Source of the DNA: Armatimonadota bacterium
Lineage (GTDB): Bacteria > Armatimonadota > Zipacnadia > Zipacnadales > JABUFB01
DNA: 64,000 bases
NCBI GenBank assembly: GCA_013314775.1
Contig: JABUFB010000003.1
Span: forward strand, 263,891-327,890
Reading direction: 5' to 3'
Positions 9,654-18,829 of the stretch are shown here, piece by piece. Within the stretch, counting starts at the first letter, position 1. Every line of letters starts with the position of its first letter. Position numbers and translations under genes: made by a program. A model generated the notes under the pieces. It was not told the origin of the DNA and ran no database searches. It saw nothing but the letters and a program-made list of their open reading frames with translations.

Positions 9654-10465
9654 GCGCCCAGCAACTCCAGGGCCTCGTCCACGCTCATGTCTTTGTGGAC
9701 GATGCCGCAGATTGCCGCTACGATCTTCTCCGGCTGCGCATGCTGGAATGCGTTGCGGCCGATGGACACGCCCGCGCCACCCGCCTCAATGCAGCCGGCC
9801 ACCATCTCCAGGATCTCGCGGTCGGTCTCCATCTTCTCGCCACCCGCGATGAGGACCTTGATTCCGCCTGGTCGGTGCCCGCCGCAGCCCTCGACCACCG
9901 TGCGGAAGGACTCCACATCGCCGGTATAGGCGACCTTCACCATATCCGCGCCAAGTTCCGCCGCAACCCGCGCGGCGTGGGCAACCACCTTGACGTCATA
10001 CTCGCTCTGGATCTTGGCCCCCCTCGTGTAAACCATGGCCAGAAGCGGCATCCCCCATTCTTCGCACGTGGTGGCAACGTGACCCAGGTCGCGCAGCATC
10101 TCACTCTCATCCGCCGCGCCGAGATTCACATGCACGGAGACCCCGTCGGCACCGTAGCGGATGGCGCGCTCAACGCTGCTCACCAGTACCTTCCGGTTCG
10201 GGTCCGGGGCGAGAGCGGTGCTGGCAGAAAGGTGCAGGATCAGGCCGATGTCCGGCCCGTATCTCCGGTGGCCCATCGCGGGCAGCCCTACGTGACCGAT
10301 CACCGCGTCCGCGCCGCCAACAGCGGCATTGTTCACCGCGGTGGGCATGTCGATCAGACCTTCAATCGGCCCCATCGTCACCCCGTGGTCCATGGGCACC
10401 AGCACCGCCCGACCATTGGCCCGATTGCTGATGCGCTCGATCCGAATTGCCTTGCCAAGGGACAT
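9650..10465 (-). CDS. aroA': 2-amino-3,7-dideoxy-D-threo-hept-6-ulosonate synthase (ADH synthase)
   Basis: This 271-aa class I aldolase-fold enzyme belongs to the DhnA/LacD-like family. It carries the [10 protein letters not shown] motif near residue 25 (catalytic Asp-His), a [11 protein letters not shown] tyrosine segment and [10 protein letters not shown], whose lysine is the expected Schiff-base residue. With the downstream dehydroquinate synthase II it forms the archaeal-type entry to aromatic amino acid synthesis from aspartate semialdehyde and a ketose phosphate. The start chosen is ATG 10465, which has GGAGGA upstream. It is the middle gene of a three-gene operon and overlaps the next gene by 4 bp. 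Confidence 0.9.
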   Translation of the reverse strand: MSLGKAIRIERISNRANGRAVLVPMDHGVTMGPIEGLIDMPTAVNNAAVGGADAVIGHVGLPAMGHRRYGPDIGLILHLSASTALAPDPNRKVLVSSVERAIRYGADGVSVHVNLGAADESEMLRDLGHVATTCEEWGMPLLAMVYTRGAKIQSEYDVKVVAHAARVAAELGADMVKVAYTGDVESFRTVVEGCGGHRPGGIKVLIAGGEKMETDREILEMVAGCIEAGGAGVSIGRNAFQHAQPEKIVAAICGIVHKDMSVDEALELLGA

Positions 10466-10497
10466 TTCGTCCGTCCTCCAGTGTTTGTGTTTGCTTG

Positions 10498-11346
10498 CTA
10501 AGCCTCGGCTTTCGCCTGTTCCAGCGCCCTCTCGAGTGTGCGCAGGCCCTTCTCGCAATGCTCGTAAGCATCCAGCGAGAAATCGAACACCTCAATGGAG
10601 CAGTAGCGCTGGTAGTCGATGTCGAGCAGGGCCTTCATAATGGGCACGAAATCCGTATCGCCCCATCCCGGGGCCCGTTTGTTCAGGTCATTGCAGTGGT
10701 AGTGGTACAGGAGGTCCGCGGTATTGCGGATCTCCTGTGGCAGGTCCGCTTCTTCCTGCGACCCGCTGTAGGTGTCGAGGATCACGCCCACCGTGGGCAG
10801 GTTGATCTCTCGCGCCATCTTACGCGCCTCGTCGGCCTTGTAGATGAAGTTGTTCTGGGTCGCCACCGCGAGGGGCTCAATACAGACTTTGAAGTCGGCA
10901 TCGAGCGCCACTTCGCCGCAGCGTTTCATGCAGTCCCGAAACCACTCCCAGGCCTGCGCGTAACTCACTCCATCCTTCACCGCCCGCTGGAGCGGCGACC
11001 CCACCACCATCATGCTCCCGCCGATCTCGATGCCCAGGCGCACCAGGTCCTCCATGTATAGCGCGGTGCGCTCGCGCACCTCCGGGTCCGGCGAGGTAAC
11101 GTGGTAGCCTTCGGTATGGGACAGCAGCCAGTGGATCCCCGCCACTGCCACACCAAACTCCCCCGCGCAATCGACGATCTCCCGCTTCTGCTCGTCGGTG
11201 ATCTGTCGAGCGTCGAAGTTCAGAGTGAAGGGGGAGATCTCTATCCCGCTAAAGCCCATGGACCGTGCGGCCTCGAACTGGCGCCGCAGGGTCCACTTGC
11301 TTTTGTCCTCCGTCCAGAAGATTTCGTTGCAGATCGCGAACTTCAT
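10498..11346 (-). CDS. sugar phosphate isomerase/epimerase family (xylose-isomerase-like TIM barrel)
   Basis: The 282-aa protein has the AP-endonuclease-2/xylose-isomerase-like TIM-barrel signature: an N-terminal [10 protein letters not shown] strand, [32 protein letters not shown] with a metal-binding Glu, [10 protein letters not shown] with the Asp, a HYHCNDLN His segment and a terminal CSIEVFDF Glu. These residues bind a divalent metal in isomerases and epimerases of this fold. It is the first gene of the operon leading into ADH synthase and dehydroquinate synthase II, 32 bp upstream. It could supply or remodel a sugar substrate for that pathway, but this is only a context inference. Confidence 0.8.
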   Translation of the reverse strand: MKFAICNEIFWTEDKSKWTLRRQFEAARSMGFSGIEISPFTLNFDARQITDEQKREIVDCAGEFGVAVAGIHWLLSHTEGYHVTSPDPEVRERTALYMEDLVRLGIEIGGSMMVVGSPLQRAVKDGVSYAQAWEWFRDCMKRCGEVALDADFKVCIEPLAVATQNNFIYKADEARKMAREINLPTVGVILDTYSGSQEEADLPQEIRNTADLLYHYHCNDLNKRAPGWGDTDFVPIMKALLDIDYQRYCSIEVFDFSLDAYEHCEKGLRTLERALEQAKAEA

Positions 11347-11395
11347 GCCTGCCTCCGATGGGTGCAGTTTTCCGCCTCAACGCGCGGGGATATTC

Positions 11396-11404
11396 ATTGT
11401 AACA
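11396..11404 (-). promoter_or_regulatory. extended -10 promoter of the isomerase-aro operon
   Basis: On the minus strand the sequence reads TGTTACAAT, an extended -10 with 5 of 6 matches to TATAAT, about 50 nt upstream of the first start codon. No good -35 is visible. Confidence 0.45.
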
Positions 11405-11880
11405 CACCGCTACACGATTGCAGGATGGATTCTGCGCCCGAGACACAGCAGCCATCCCCCCCGGCCTATGCATTGCCATCTGCAGGCGGAGACCCGCTGC
11501 TCGCCGGCCCGCGGCGGGGGCGACAGCTCCTTCCCGGCCGCGTGAGCCGGTGAAGGCCGGGGGCCTTGTGTCCAGCGTCTCCCCCCCCCGACGCTGATGA
11601 CCAGATGCTACTGCCCTCCGAGGATCAACTGCAGTGACGTGCCGCGACCGCCGTCCGCCTTCGCCATCTCCCCATCATCCAAAGGGAAGCGACCGACTGC
11701 GGTCGCCGCGACGGAGCGAAGGGCAGAGCGCGTCAGCACGACGCGCCGGGATGCAGCCAGTCGCTGCCTTCACTCTCTCCTCTGCAGAGGGACACCCCGC
11801 CACGGCGGAGAATTACACTGTCTGTAAGCCGCGCCGTCGTGAATCGACGCGCACACTCCTTGGGCTCCGGGGGGAACCAA
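11405..11880. other. long intergenic region before the prepilin gene
   Basis: No gene is supported here. The region contains a run of nine C residues at about 11580, GC-rich low-complexity sequence, and one copy of the dispersed GCGCGTC hairpin at 11728-11746. The segment around 11651-11750 shares short pieces with the intergenic region at 5210-5340 (CGTCCGCCTTCGCC and the hairpin). Confidence 0.45.
11728..11746. repeat. dispersed GCGCGTC hairpin, copy 2
   Basis: GCGCGTC and GACGCGC flank a 5-nt loop and are followed by CGGG, as in the copies at 5312 and 29795. Confidence 0.5.
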
Positions 11881-12504
11881 ATGCGGGGGATAAATGGTTT
11901 TACCTTGATTGAGTTGCTGGTTGTTATCGGCATCCTCGCTGTGCTTTTCGCAATCCTGTTCCCGGTTTTCTCACGGGCGCGGGCCGGCGCGCGGAACGCC
12001 TCGTGCGTAAACCGGTTGAGCCAGCTTTACAAGGCCGCGAAGATGTACAGCGACGACCACGACCGCACTCTTGTCCCGGCACGCACTCAGGCCAGGTCGA
12101 CGGGTACCCAGGGAATTACCTGGTGCGTCCTGCTGGAGCCGTACATGAACAGTGACCAGATTCTGATCTGTCCTGACGATGATCAGCCACGGGCCACTGC
12201 CAACAGCATCTGTAAGCCGCACAGTTACGGCATCAACTACCTGCTGTCCTACAACAGCGCGTGGGGCGCCTATCCCTTCGTGCTGACCATGTCCAGCATC
12301 ACCCGGGTCAGCGACATCGTCCAGTTTTTCGACATGGACACCCGCCAGGACGCGATGGGCGCCAGCTACCAGTCCCACCGGGTGAGTCGCATTGCGGCCC
12401 GGCACAATGAACGCGCCAATTTCGCCTTTCTGGACGGACACGTCAAGAGCCTGCCGGTCCAGTCGGTGGACAACGTGCGCACCTGGAACCCCTTCGCGCC
12501 CTGA
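11881..12504 (+). CDS. prepilin-type protein with H-X9-DG motif
   Basis: This protein of about 207 aa begins with a short leader ending MRGING, then FTLIELLVVIGILAVLFAIL. That is a classical type IV pilin-like leader, with peptidase cleavage after Gly and a Glu at mature position 5. The C-terminal part holds HNERANFAFLDG, the H-X9-DG motif of the DUF1559/SBP_bac_10-like pseudopilins abundant in planctomycetes, lentisphaerae and armatimonadetes. The start ATG is preceded by GGGGGGAA. Such proteins are processed by PilD-like peptidase and form or bind pilus or secretion structures. No assembly genes are adjacent. Confidence 0.88.
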   Translation: MRGINGFTLIELLVVIGILAVLFAILFPVFSRARAGARNASCVNRLSQLYKAAKMYSDDHDRTLVPARTQARSTGTQGITWCVLLEPYMNSDQILICPDDDQPRATANSICKPHSYGINYLLSYNSAWGAYPFVLTMSSITRVSDIVQFFDMDTRQDAMGASYQSHRVSRIAARHNERANFAFLDGHVKSLPVQSVDNVRTWNPFAP

Positions 12505-12542
12505 CGCGCTCCGGTTCCAGCCCTGACATTGGAGTGGTTCTC

Positions 12543-13211
12543 GTGAGACGCAGGATGAAGACTTCCGAAATCGTCGCCTCCGTGATCATCATCGCTTTCA
12601 TCGTCGTCCTCCTGGTTTTCGGCGTATACCCTGACCTGCGCGAGGGACCCAGGCAGGAATGCGCCGCAAATCTCAAGCAGATGACCACCAGCATCAGCCT
12701 TTATTGCGGCGACTGGGCAGGCACCTTCCCGCCGGCGGAAAACTGGTGCGACCTCATGCATGCCCTGAACTACATCGACAACCCGGCCAAGTTTGTCTGC
12801 CCCGAGGCCAAGCCTTCGCGCGAGGAACTCGCGAGCGTGACGAAGGACCCGCTGCCCGTCATACCCTTGGGCTATTCTCTTTTCGCCGCGCTTCCCGAAC
12901 AGTCTACTGAAGCCATTGCCAACGCCTCGAAGACACCCTTGTTCTTTGACAGCAAAGCATATGGCCGCAATTCTGTGGCCAATCTCGACGCCCTGGACTT
13001 CCGCCATATCGGAAAGACCGCCATCATTATGTACGCGGACGGTCATACCGAGCCCGTGACCCAGGCGCCGCAGATCCCGGAGAAGCTGTTCAAGGAAGTG
13101 CTGCCAGGTCTCGAGGACGAGGGATTCGAGGACGGCAAGGAAGAGCACGGCGACGGGGCTTTCAGCAATCTCCAGTCCGGAGAAGGGGCGGGCGACGGAC
13201 ACAACCACTGA
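12543..13211 (+). CDS. membrane-anchored pseudopilin-like protein
   Basis: The protein is about 222 aa. A GTG start lies 8 nt after GGAG, 38 bp downstream of the preceding prepilin. It has one N-terminal membrane helix (IVASVIIIAFIVVLLVFGVYP) preceded by basic residues, but no GFTLIE processing motif. The ectodomain resembles H-X9-DG pseudopilins: a CAANLKQMTTSISLYCGDW segment, paired cysteines, and FRHIGKTAIIMYADGHTE, where the His to DG spacing is 10 instead of 9. The C-terminus is acidic and His-rich. It is probably a partner of the upstream pilin-like protein that lost or never had prepilin processing. Confidence 0.7.
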   Translation: MRRRMKTSEIVASVIIIAFIVVLLVFGVYPDLREGPRQECAANLKQMTTSISLYCGDWAGTFPPAENWCDLMHALNYIDNPAKFVCPEAKPSREELASVTKDPLPVIPLGYSLFAALPEQSTEAIANASKTPLFFDSKAYGRNSVANLDALDFRHIGKTAIIMYADGHTEPVTQAPQIPEKLFKEVLPGLEDEGFEDGKEEHGDGAFSNLQSGEGAGDGHNH

Positions 13212-13228
13212 CCGTCAGGGAGTGCCGG

Positions 13229-14461
13229 ATGACATCGCGGGAACGAGTTCTCGCCGCCATAAACCACCGCAGGCCGGATCGCACCCCCATCGATGTGGGC
13301 GGCTCACGCGTCACCGGTATCTCGGTCTTCGCGTACGCGGAACTCCGGCGTTTCGCGGGCCTCGAAGACCGGCCCCCGCGCGTGTATGACATGTTCCAGA
13401 TGCTGGCGGAAGTCGAAGAGGACTTCCGCCAACGCTTCCATATCGACGTGGCCCCCGTGCCCCAGTATCGCCCGGCCTTCGGACTGGCGGTGGATGCCTG
13501 GAAGCCCTGGCGTCTGTGGGACGGCACCCCGGTGATGGTCCCGCAGGGCTTCGAGCCCGTCATCGACCCCAGCGGAGACATCCTCATTCGCAACTTCGGC
13601 GATCCCCAAGGTCCCTTCGCCGGTCGCATGCCCCGCGAGGGCTACTACTTTGACATGATCGGCGGCACGGGCATGAGCGCCAGCCTCACACTGCCTGATC
13701 CGGCCGAGTACGCCCGCACTCTGCGCCCCCTTGACGATGAGGAACTGGACTTCGCCGCCCGCATCAGCCGCGAACTGTATGACACCACCGACTATGCGCT
13801 GCTTGGGGAGTTCTGGGCCGGTGGCCTCGGTCTGCCCCTGAGCTTCGGCGACCAGATGATCGCCCTTGCGACCGAGCGCGAATGGTGCCGCGACGTCCTC
13901 CAGGCACAGGCCGACAATGCCATCGAGAGCGCGCGGCGTTACCATCAGGCGGTGGGCGACCGCTGTGTGGCCTGGCTCATTTCCGGCCATGATTACGGCA
14001 CTCAGAGGGGCGAGCTGTTCCACCCCGAACTATTCGCCGACCTCTTCGCCCCCGCGTTCAAGCGGATCAACGACTGGGTGCACGAGCACACCAGCGCCAA
14101 GACCTTCTATCACTCCTGCGGGTCGAACCGAGCGATCCTGGAAACTTTCGTGGAGATGGGCTGCGACATTTTCAACCCCGTGCAGGTGACCGCTGCGAAC
14201 ATGGATGCGCAGGAGCTTGCCGACCAGTTCCGCGGCCGCCTGGTCTTCTGGGGCGGCGGGGTCAACACCCAGAGCACGCTGCCCAACGGCACGCCGGAGG
14301 AAGTGGCCCGGCAGGCGGTCGAGCGCTGTCGCATCTTCGGGGAAGCAGGCGGCTACGTGTTCAACGCTATCCACAATATCCAGGCACGCACCCCACCCCA
14401 GAACCTCGCCGCCATGCTGGATGCGGTGTATGAAGAGGGTCAGGGCGCCGACACCGCCTAA
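13229..14461 (+). CDS. uroporphyrinogen decarboxylase (UroD) family protein, probable methyltransferase
   Basis: The 410-aa protein starts with MTSRERVLAAINHRRPDRTPID, the hallmark of the UroD/MtaA/MtbA superfamily. Later segments include FYHSCGSNRAILETFVEMGCDIFNPVQ with the His-x-Cys metal-binding motif, and GGGVNTQSTLPNGTPEEV, matching cobamide-dependent methyltransferases more than haem UroD. Members without the haem pathway around them usually transfer methyl groups between corrinoid proteins and a thiol or substrate. No corrinoid protein gene is nearby. It overlaps the convergent small gene on the other strand by 4 bp. Confidence 0.82.
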   Translation: MTSRERVLAAINHRRPDRTPIDVGGSRVTGISVFAYAELRRFAGLEDRPPRVYDMFQMLAEVEEDFRQRFHIDVAPVPQYRPAFGLAVDAWKPWRLWDGTPVMVPQGFEPVIDPSGDILIRNFGDPQGPFAGRMPREGYYFDMIGGTGMSASLTLPDPAEYARTLRPLDDEELDFAARISRELYDTTDYALLGEFWAGGLGLPLSFGDQMIALATEREWCRDVLQAQADNAIESARRYHQAVGDRCVAWLISGHDYGTQRGELFHPELFADLFAPAFKRINDWVHEHTSAKTFYHSCGSNRAILETFVEMGCDIFNPVQVTAANMDAQELADQFRGRLVFWGGGVNTQSTLPNGTPEEVARQAVERCRIFGEAGGYVFNAIHNIQARTPPQNLAAMLDAVYEEGQGADTA

Positions 14462-14802
14462 CGCACCACATCCACAACGAAATTACGCGCTCCCAGAGCC
14501 TGCTTGATTTTGGCTAGCCACTCTTCCTCTTTGTCGTCCACGGAGATCGTCCACGTGACCTCTTCTAAGTCAAAAGGGCCGCTGCCGCCCTCCCTGGGAC
14601 GCCAGGCAACGCACACGAAGCGCGTGAAGGGCTGCGCCCATGTCATGCCGTTCTGCTTCTTTGCGTATGTGCCGCCCTCGACGTGCAACTCGACTCGTCG
14701 TCCGTTGCCGATACCATCATCGTTGCCGGCCGCAGCACGGAGGAAGTCCTCGAACTGGTCCGCCTTCTGAAAGTGCAGCTTCGGTGGAACAGATTGCACC
14801 AT
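14458..14802 (-). CDS. small uncharacterised protein, partner of the DUF6602 gene
   Basis: The 114-aa soluble protein has ATG at 14802 preceded by AAAAGGAGG, four bases past the stop of the DUF6602 gene, so the pair is an operon. The sequence is rich in charged and aromatic residues (FQKADQFEDFLRAAAG, VTWTISVDDKEEEWLAKI) with no membrane segment. I recognise no family. Its stop codon overlaps that of the convergent UroD-family gene by 4 bp. Together with its partner it looks like an inserted accessory pair. Confidence 0.7.
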   Translation of the reverse strand: MVQSVPPKLHFQKADQFEDFLRAAAGNDDGIGNGRRVELHVEGGTYAKKQNGMTWAQPFTRFVCVAWRPREGGSGPFDLEEVTWTISVDDKEEEWLAKIKQALGARNFVVDVVR

Positions 14803-14806
14803 GGCG

Positions 14807-15739
14807 TTAGCCTCCTTTTGCCGTAGCCTTGTAGGCAATCGTTTCCTCTGCCGACGGTAGCTTCCGGCCGAGGTACTCGAGGATTCCAAGCTGCGCCCCC
14901 GATGTACAGTACGATAGAAGCTGGTCCCAGAAGAAGGCCAGGGCCTCCCCAGAGTTGCTCTCAGTGAACTTGCGAACATACAGTTCAACCGCGGCCTGTT
15001 CGCTCTGGTTCCCTGTTCTCTCCGAACGCGTGTCGTGATGGGCGGGATGCGCCTCCCCGAGTGAGGCTGGGTTTGTGTGGTCCAGGTCCGGCGGGAGACC
15101 GGCGACCACGGGCCGCCAGACCTGCATACCATTGGCAAAGTGGACGAAGTCCGGCAGGTGCTCCGCGGGGAGCGGCGTGCCTTTGGTGGTCACTTCCGTC
15201 TCCTCTCCGGTGGCATCGTCCTTGACCTTCCTTGTCGTGGGAGGCGGCACGCCTTGCTCAGACGCATGCCTCAGCCAATCCTCAACGGTTTCAAACCTCT
15301 CGGGCCCGCTGAGCGCGAAGACCAAGCCTCGTATACTATCGTTGAGGCTCTTGGCGGCCCGGATGTTGTCCAGAGCCTCACCGAAGACCATCTCATTTAC
15401 CCTGGACTTGACCTCAACAACCGCGACAACAGCATCGTGGCGCACCACAACGAAGTCGTCTTCAACATACAGCGGTGCATAGGAAGCCCGGTCATGGATG
15501 ATGACATCGCACTGCCTGCTGAGTTCACGCCCATTCACACCGACCACGAAGCCTGTGTCACACCTCCACTGCTGCGGCAGATAGCTCGCGATGAACCTCC
15601 GCAGTGTGGCTTCCCTGGAAATGCCAACAGAGGGCCAATGTCGATCTTGGACCCACTTCTCAGCCATATCGGCCTCTGCTGCCATCTTGCGCGCCATCAG
15701 TTCGAAGAAGCTGAGGACGTCCGCCGTATACTGGGCCAT
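14807..15739 (-). CDS. DUF6602 family protein (predicted PD-(D/E)XK nuclease-like)
   Basis: This 310-aa protein contains the DUF6602 core: SREATLRRFIASYLPQQW, TGFVVG, SRQCDVIIHD, and VVAVVEVKSRVN. The arrangement Asp78, then Glu109-x-Lys111 on adjacent strands, matches the catalytic pattern of PD-(D/E)XK nuclease folds. The family has no established biochemical role that I can name; members often sit in variable genomic regions. The C-terminal 150 residues are unassigned. It is first in a two-gene operon with the 114-aa protein and is sandwiched between unrelated metabolic genes, which suggests acquisition. Confidence 0.78.
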   Translation of the reverse strand: MAQYTADVLSFFELMARKMAAEADMAEKWVQDRHWPSVGISREATLRRFIASYLPQQWRCDTGFVVGVNGRELSRQCDVIIHDRASYAPLYVEDDFVVVRHDAVVAVVEVKSRVNEMVFGEALDNIRAAKSLNDSIRGLVFALSGPERFETVEDWLRHASEQGVPPPTTRKVKDDATGEETEVTTKGTPLPAEHLPDFVHFANGMQVWRPVVAGLPPDLDHTNPASLGEAHPAHHDTRSERTGNQSEQAAVELYVRKFTESNSGEALAFFWDQLLSYCTSGAQLGILEYLGRKLPSAEETIAYKATAKGG

Positions 15740-15768
15740 GTATTGCCCCCCGTTTGTGGTAGCGGAGC

Positions 15769-16863
15769 CTATTGTACCTTACCAACCTCCTCCAGCACCA
15801 CATCATCCCACCACACAGAACCCGTCGCTCCGTTGCGCAGGTAGAGAGTGAACTTCTCCGCCGGCTTCACGCTGAACTGCCACTCGAAGGGGGTCCAGTC
15901 CTCCACCGGTGCCAGTCGCGGCGAACTGAGATACTGCTCTTTCTGCTCTTTTCCATCGGCAATCAGCGATGTGTATGCGCCCTGGGTGTCCGCCTTATAG
16001 TACCCGCTGACCTTGTACGTCCTGCCGCCGGTCAGGAAGACCTCTTGCCCGAAGAGGAGATTGAGCCCGCCGGCAATCCCCTTGATTTCCGCGCAGTATT
16101 TCCCCGAATGTCCGCCCTCAACCACCTTGAGTTCCGCTTTCGTCTCCGGGGTCGTCGACCACATCGCGGTGATCCAGTGCGCCGGATTGCCCTCGGCGGT
16201 AAGCTTCTCGAAACCCCCGTCCACCACCAGCGGAGCGGTACTGAAGCGCAAGGTGAGGTCGGCGAAGTGGGGCGTCGCGGCAGCATCCGGCACCCGCAAC
16301 CGCAGCGTGTACCGTTCCGGCTCCAGGTCACCCAGGCTGATCTCCAGTAACCGAGCGTGGGGGGTGTCGGGCAGCGGCAAGACCCGCACCTGCTCCCGGC
16401 TCAGCGGGACGCCGTTGAGCGAAACTGCCGCTGATCCCGCATCCACCGGGTTGCCGGCATCATCCACCACCACTTTCACCACGCCGGGCGCTGCTCTCAG
16501 GTTCCCCAGGTCCACCTCGGGCGCAACCGCAAGATCCGCGCCGTCCACTTCCAGGCGAGCGATCACCGGATCATCTGCGTCCTTCAGGTTCAGCCACTGC
16601 GGCACCCGCAGGATCACCGTGGTGTTCCCGGCGGCTTCATCGGGCAGCGAGAACGTGGCGCGTCCACCCTCGTAGGCCACCGGCAGGCTCTTCCACGATC
16701 CGTCATTCGCCAGGAACACCGATCCCTCCGGCGCGTCGGCCAGAGGGACGGTGACAGTCACCGGTCCCGTGGAATGTACCCGCAGCCGGTCCAGCAGCGG
16801 CCCCTGGGCATGCAGGGCGGGCATGATCGTAATCAGCGTAAGCACGACTACAGTCAGGCGCAT
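15769..16863 (-). CDS. secreted carbohydrate-binding-module protein
   Basis: The 364-aa protein has a signal peptide (MRLTVVVLTLITIMPALHAQ). The start ATG 16863 is preceded by GGAGG. The first 190 residues form beta-rich, Ig-like or jelly-roll segments. The last 150 residues resemble CBM4/9-type or CBM16-type modules: VDGGFEKL, PAHWITAMW, GHSGKYCAEIKG, GRTYKVSGYYK, FEWQFSVKP and a terminal SVWWDDVVLEEV. It likely binds polysaccharide outside the cytoplasm. No catalytic domain is recognisable. It lies 61 bp downstream of the DUF4838 gene, forming a probable operon. Confidence 0.78.
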   Translation of the reverse strand: MRLTVVVLTLITIMPALHAQGPLLDRLRVHSTGPVTVTVPLADAPEGSVFLANDGSWKSLPVAYEGGRATFSLPDEAAGNTTVILRVPQWLNLKDADDPVIARLEVDGADLAVAPEVDLGNLRAAPGVVKVVVDDAGNPVDAGSAAVSLNGVPLSREQVRVLPLPDTPHARLLEISLGDLEPERYTLRLRVPDAAATPHFADLTLRFSTAPLVVDGGFEKLTAEGNPAHWITAMWSTTPETKAELKVVEGGHSGKYCAEIKGIAGGLNLLFGQEVFLTGGRTYKVSGYYKADTQGAYTSLIADGKEQKEQYLSSPRLAPVEDWTPFEWQFSVKPAEKFTLYLRNGATGSVWWDDVVLEEVGKVQ

Positions 16864-16924
16864 GGGTATGCCTCCGTTGCGTGCGTGGTTCATCCACGGT
16901 TCGCGATCCCGGCGGCGCAGTCCT

Positions 16925-18718
16925 TCACGCCGACAGGCCGTCCATGATTGTGCGCACCCGCCTCTCCAGGTACGGCGGGTATACGGCGCCGCTTTTTTCA
17001 TGCCTCCAAGCCCAGGCCAGCAAGTCGTCGGCGCATTTCTGGGCGCGCTCCACCAGGGACGTCCGCTTGTCGCCCGACGCTCTCCGGGCAGCTTCCAGCA
17101 CCCGTTGCCACTCGCCCATCCGCAGCAGCAGTCCGACGCTTACGTGGTCTCGCTCCACCGCTTCGATGTGCCGGATCTCCCCGATGGACGCCAGCGCCCG
17201 GGCTCTCCCGAGATGCTCCAGGGCCGGCCGCAGAAGTTCAGGGGTAGCGCGCCGAGTGTAACCCAGGTCGTAGTGGTAGACGCATGGCCCCTGCTCAACG
17301 AACCGCTCCACAAGGCTCGCCCGGAACTGGCCCATCTCCTCCGCCGCGGGCCCGTACTTGTCTGCGAAGTAACGCACGAGCCATTGCTCCGTATCCATCC
17401 CTGGCTCCCACGACAGCCGCGCGATGAGGTGCGCATTGCCCCCGTAAGGCCCCCATTCCTCGGGTTTGAACTCCATCACATATCCGTCGCATCCATGCTC
17501 GGCAAGCCACCGGAAGTTCCCCCCCAACATGGGTTCAATGGGGTAGATAACCGAGCACATATCGATCTGCATGAGGTAGCAGAAGATGGTCAGCAGCCCC
17601 GGCACCTTGCCTCGCCATTGCTCGAAAAGCGCCGCGTAGCGGGCATTATTACGGGTGCAGTCCGCGTGACCCTGGAAGGGGTGCTTGAAGCAACGGTGCA
17701 TCGCCGCGAAGCACACATCCACATTCCCGGCCACCTGGGTGCTGGGCGGCTCCACGTAGTTCACATATGCCAGCGCGCTGAGCCTACGGTCCGGGTGCGT
17801 TTCGGCAAGCAGACCTGCCACCCGGTTCACGAAGGCGATGTACGTGTCTGTCCGCGCCGGTTCCGACGGGTACAGAAGACTTGGACGCTGCGGTTCCAGC
17901 GTCTGGCATTCCGTGCACCGGCACCAGCCGTAGCAGTCATTTGGCCACAGGCCGACTCGGTCAATCTCCGGGTTCTCGTCGAGAAACGCGCCGATCCTTT
18001 CCGCCATCACCTCCGCCACCCGCGGGTTGGAGGTGCACACCTGCGCATCCCGCCGGCGCTCGCCGTCGAGCAGCGAGAACCACTCCGGGTGGGCGTCGAA
18101 GTACGTTTCCGGCGGCAGCCAGTACCGGAAGCTGTGGTGCCCCATCTCCACTTTCATCCCGCGCAGTGTCAGGTGGGGGCGCAGGATCTTCTCGTACCGT
18201 TGGAAGGAGTTCTCGGCGTTTGCGAAGATCATGAACCGGTCGAACCGGTTCTTGCACATCCAGTCCACCATCTCTGCCGTCCGCTCATCAATGTCCGGGA
18301 AGTTGGTGAAAGCTCGGTTACGGAAAACCGGTCGGTGCCGGCTGACCCCGCAGGGAACCGCCAGGTCTTCTCGCCGGGGCACGATCTCCCCGCCCTCGAA
18401 GACCGACAGCCACCGGCACCCGGCACCCTCTTCCAGGAAGTGGTACACCGCATGGAGCACCGCAAGGTCGCCAGCTCCGGAAAGCCTGACCCCGCCCGGC
18501 TCTACCGCGATCTCATATCCGCTCTCCCCCAGGTCTGTGCGGGAAGGGTCAAGTGCGAACTCGCCGGTCTCTCCGCCGGGCGCATACCGGGTGCCGGTGA
18601 CCACCGCCAGGTAGTACGAAAGCTGGTCTGCCGCGAACTCCAGGGCCTGCGAAGCCCCCGCCGGCAGAGCAATCCTGCCTCCACGGCCGCCGATCTGAAA
18701 GCACAGTCCTGTCATCAT
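16925..18718 (-). CDS. DUF4838 family protein (glycosidase-like), cytoplasmic form
   Basis: This 597-aa protein has the two-part DUF4838 layout. The first part is an N-terminal alpha-glucuronidase-like domain (AADQLSYYLAVVTG, LAVLHAVYHFLEEGAGCRWL). The second is a central TIM-barrel-like domain with the family motif HPEWFSLLDGERRRDAQVCTSNP and a Cys-rich WPNDCYGWCRCTEC segment. DUF4838 proteins are related in fold to glycoside hydrolases and are assumed to act on sugar polymers; activity is not proven. There is no signal peptide, unlike the second DUF4838 protein in this window at 51258-53537. The start has GGAGGG just upstream of tandem ATGs. Confidence 0.82.
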   Translation of the reverse strand: MMTGLCFQIGGRGGRIALPAGASQALEFAADQLSYYLAVVTGTRYAPGGETGEFALDPSRTDLGESGYEIAVEPGGVRLSGAGDLAVLHAVYHFLEEGAGCRWLSVFEGGEIVPRREDLAVPCGVSRHRPVFRNRAFTNFPDIDERTAEMVDWMCKNRFDRFMIFANAENSFQRYEKILRPHLTLRGMKVEMGHHSFRYWLPPETYFDAHPEWFSLLDGERRRDAQVCTSNPRVAEVMAERIGAFLDENPEIDRVGLWPNDCYGWCRCTECQTLEPQRPSLLYPSEPARTDTYIAFVNRVAGLLAETHPDRRLSALAYVNYVEPPSTQVAGNVDVCFAAMHRCFKHPFQGHADCTRNNARYAALFEQWRGKVPGLLTIFCYLMQIDMCSVIYPIEPMLGGNFRWLAEHGCDGYVMEFKPEEWGPYGGNAHLIARLSWEPGMDTEQWLVRYFADKYGPAAEEMGQFRASLVERFVEQGPCVYHYDLGYTRRATPELLRPALEHLGRARALASIGEIRHIEAVERDHVSVGLLLRMGEWQRVLEAARRASGDKRTSLVERAQKCADDLLAWAWRHEKSGAVYPPYLERRVRTIMDGLSA

Positions 18719-18829
18719 CCTGCCCTCCGGAACGCGACGCGGGTTCTCCCGCCGCGGGAGGAAATGTTACACTCATCGCGAATAAATTGTCTGTACTGAG
18801 CCTGTACGCCTTCAAGGGGGGCGTTCATT

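Noticed and set aside
11405..11880. Small genes between the isomerase operon and the prepilin gene.
   Set aside because: The candidate frames are Pro/Arg-rich translations of low-complexity DNA without ribosome binding sites.
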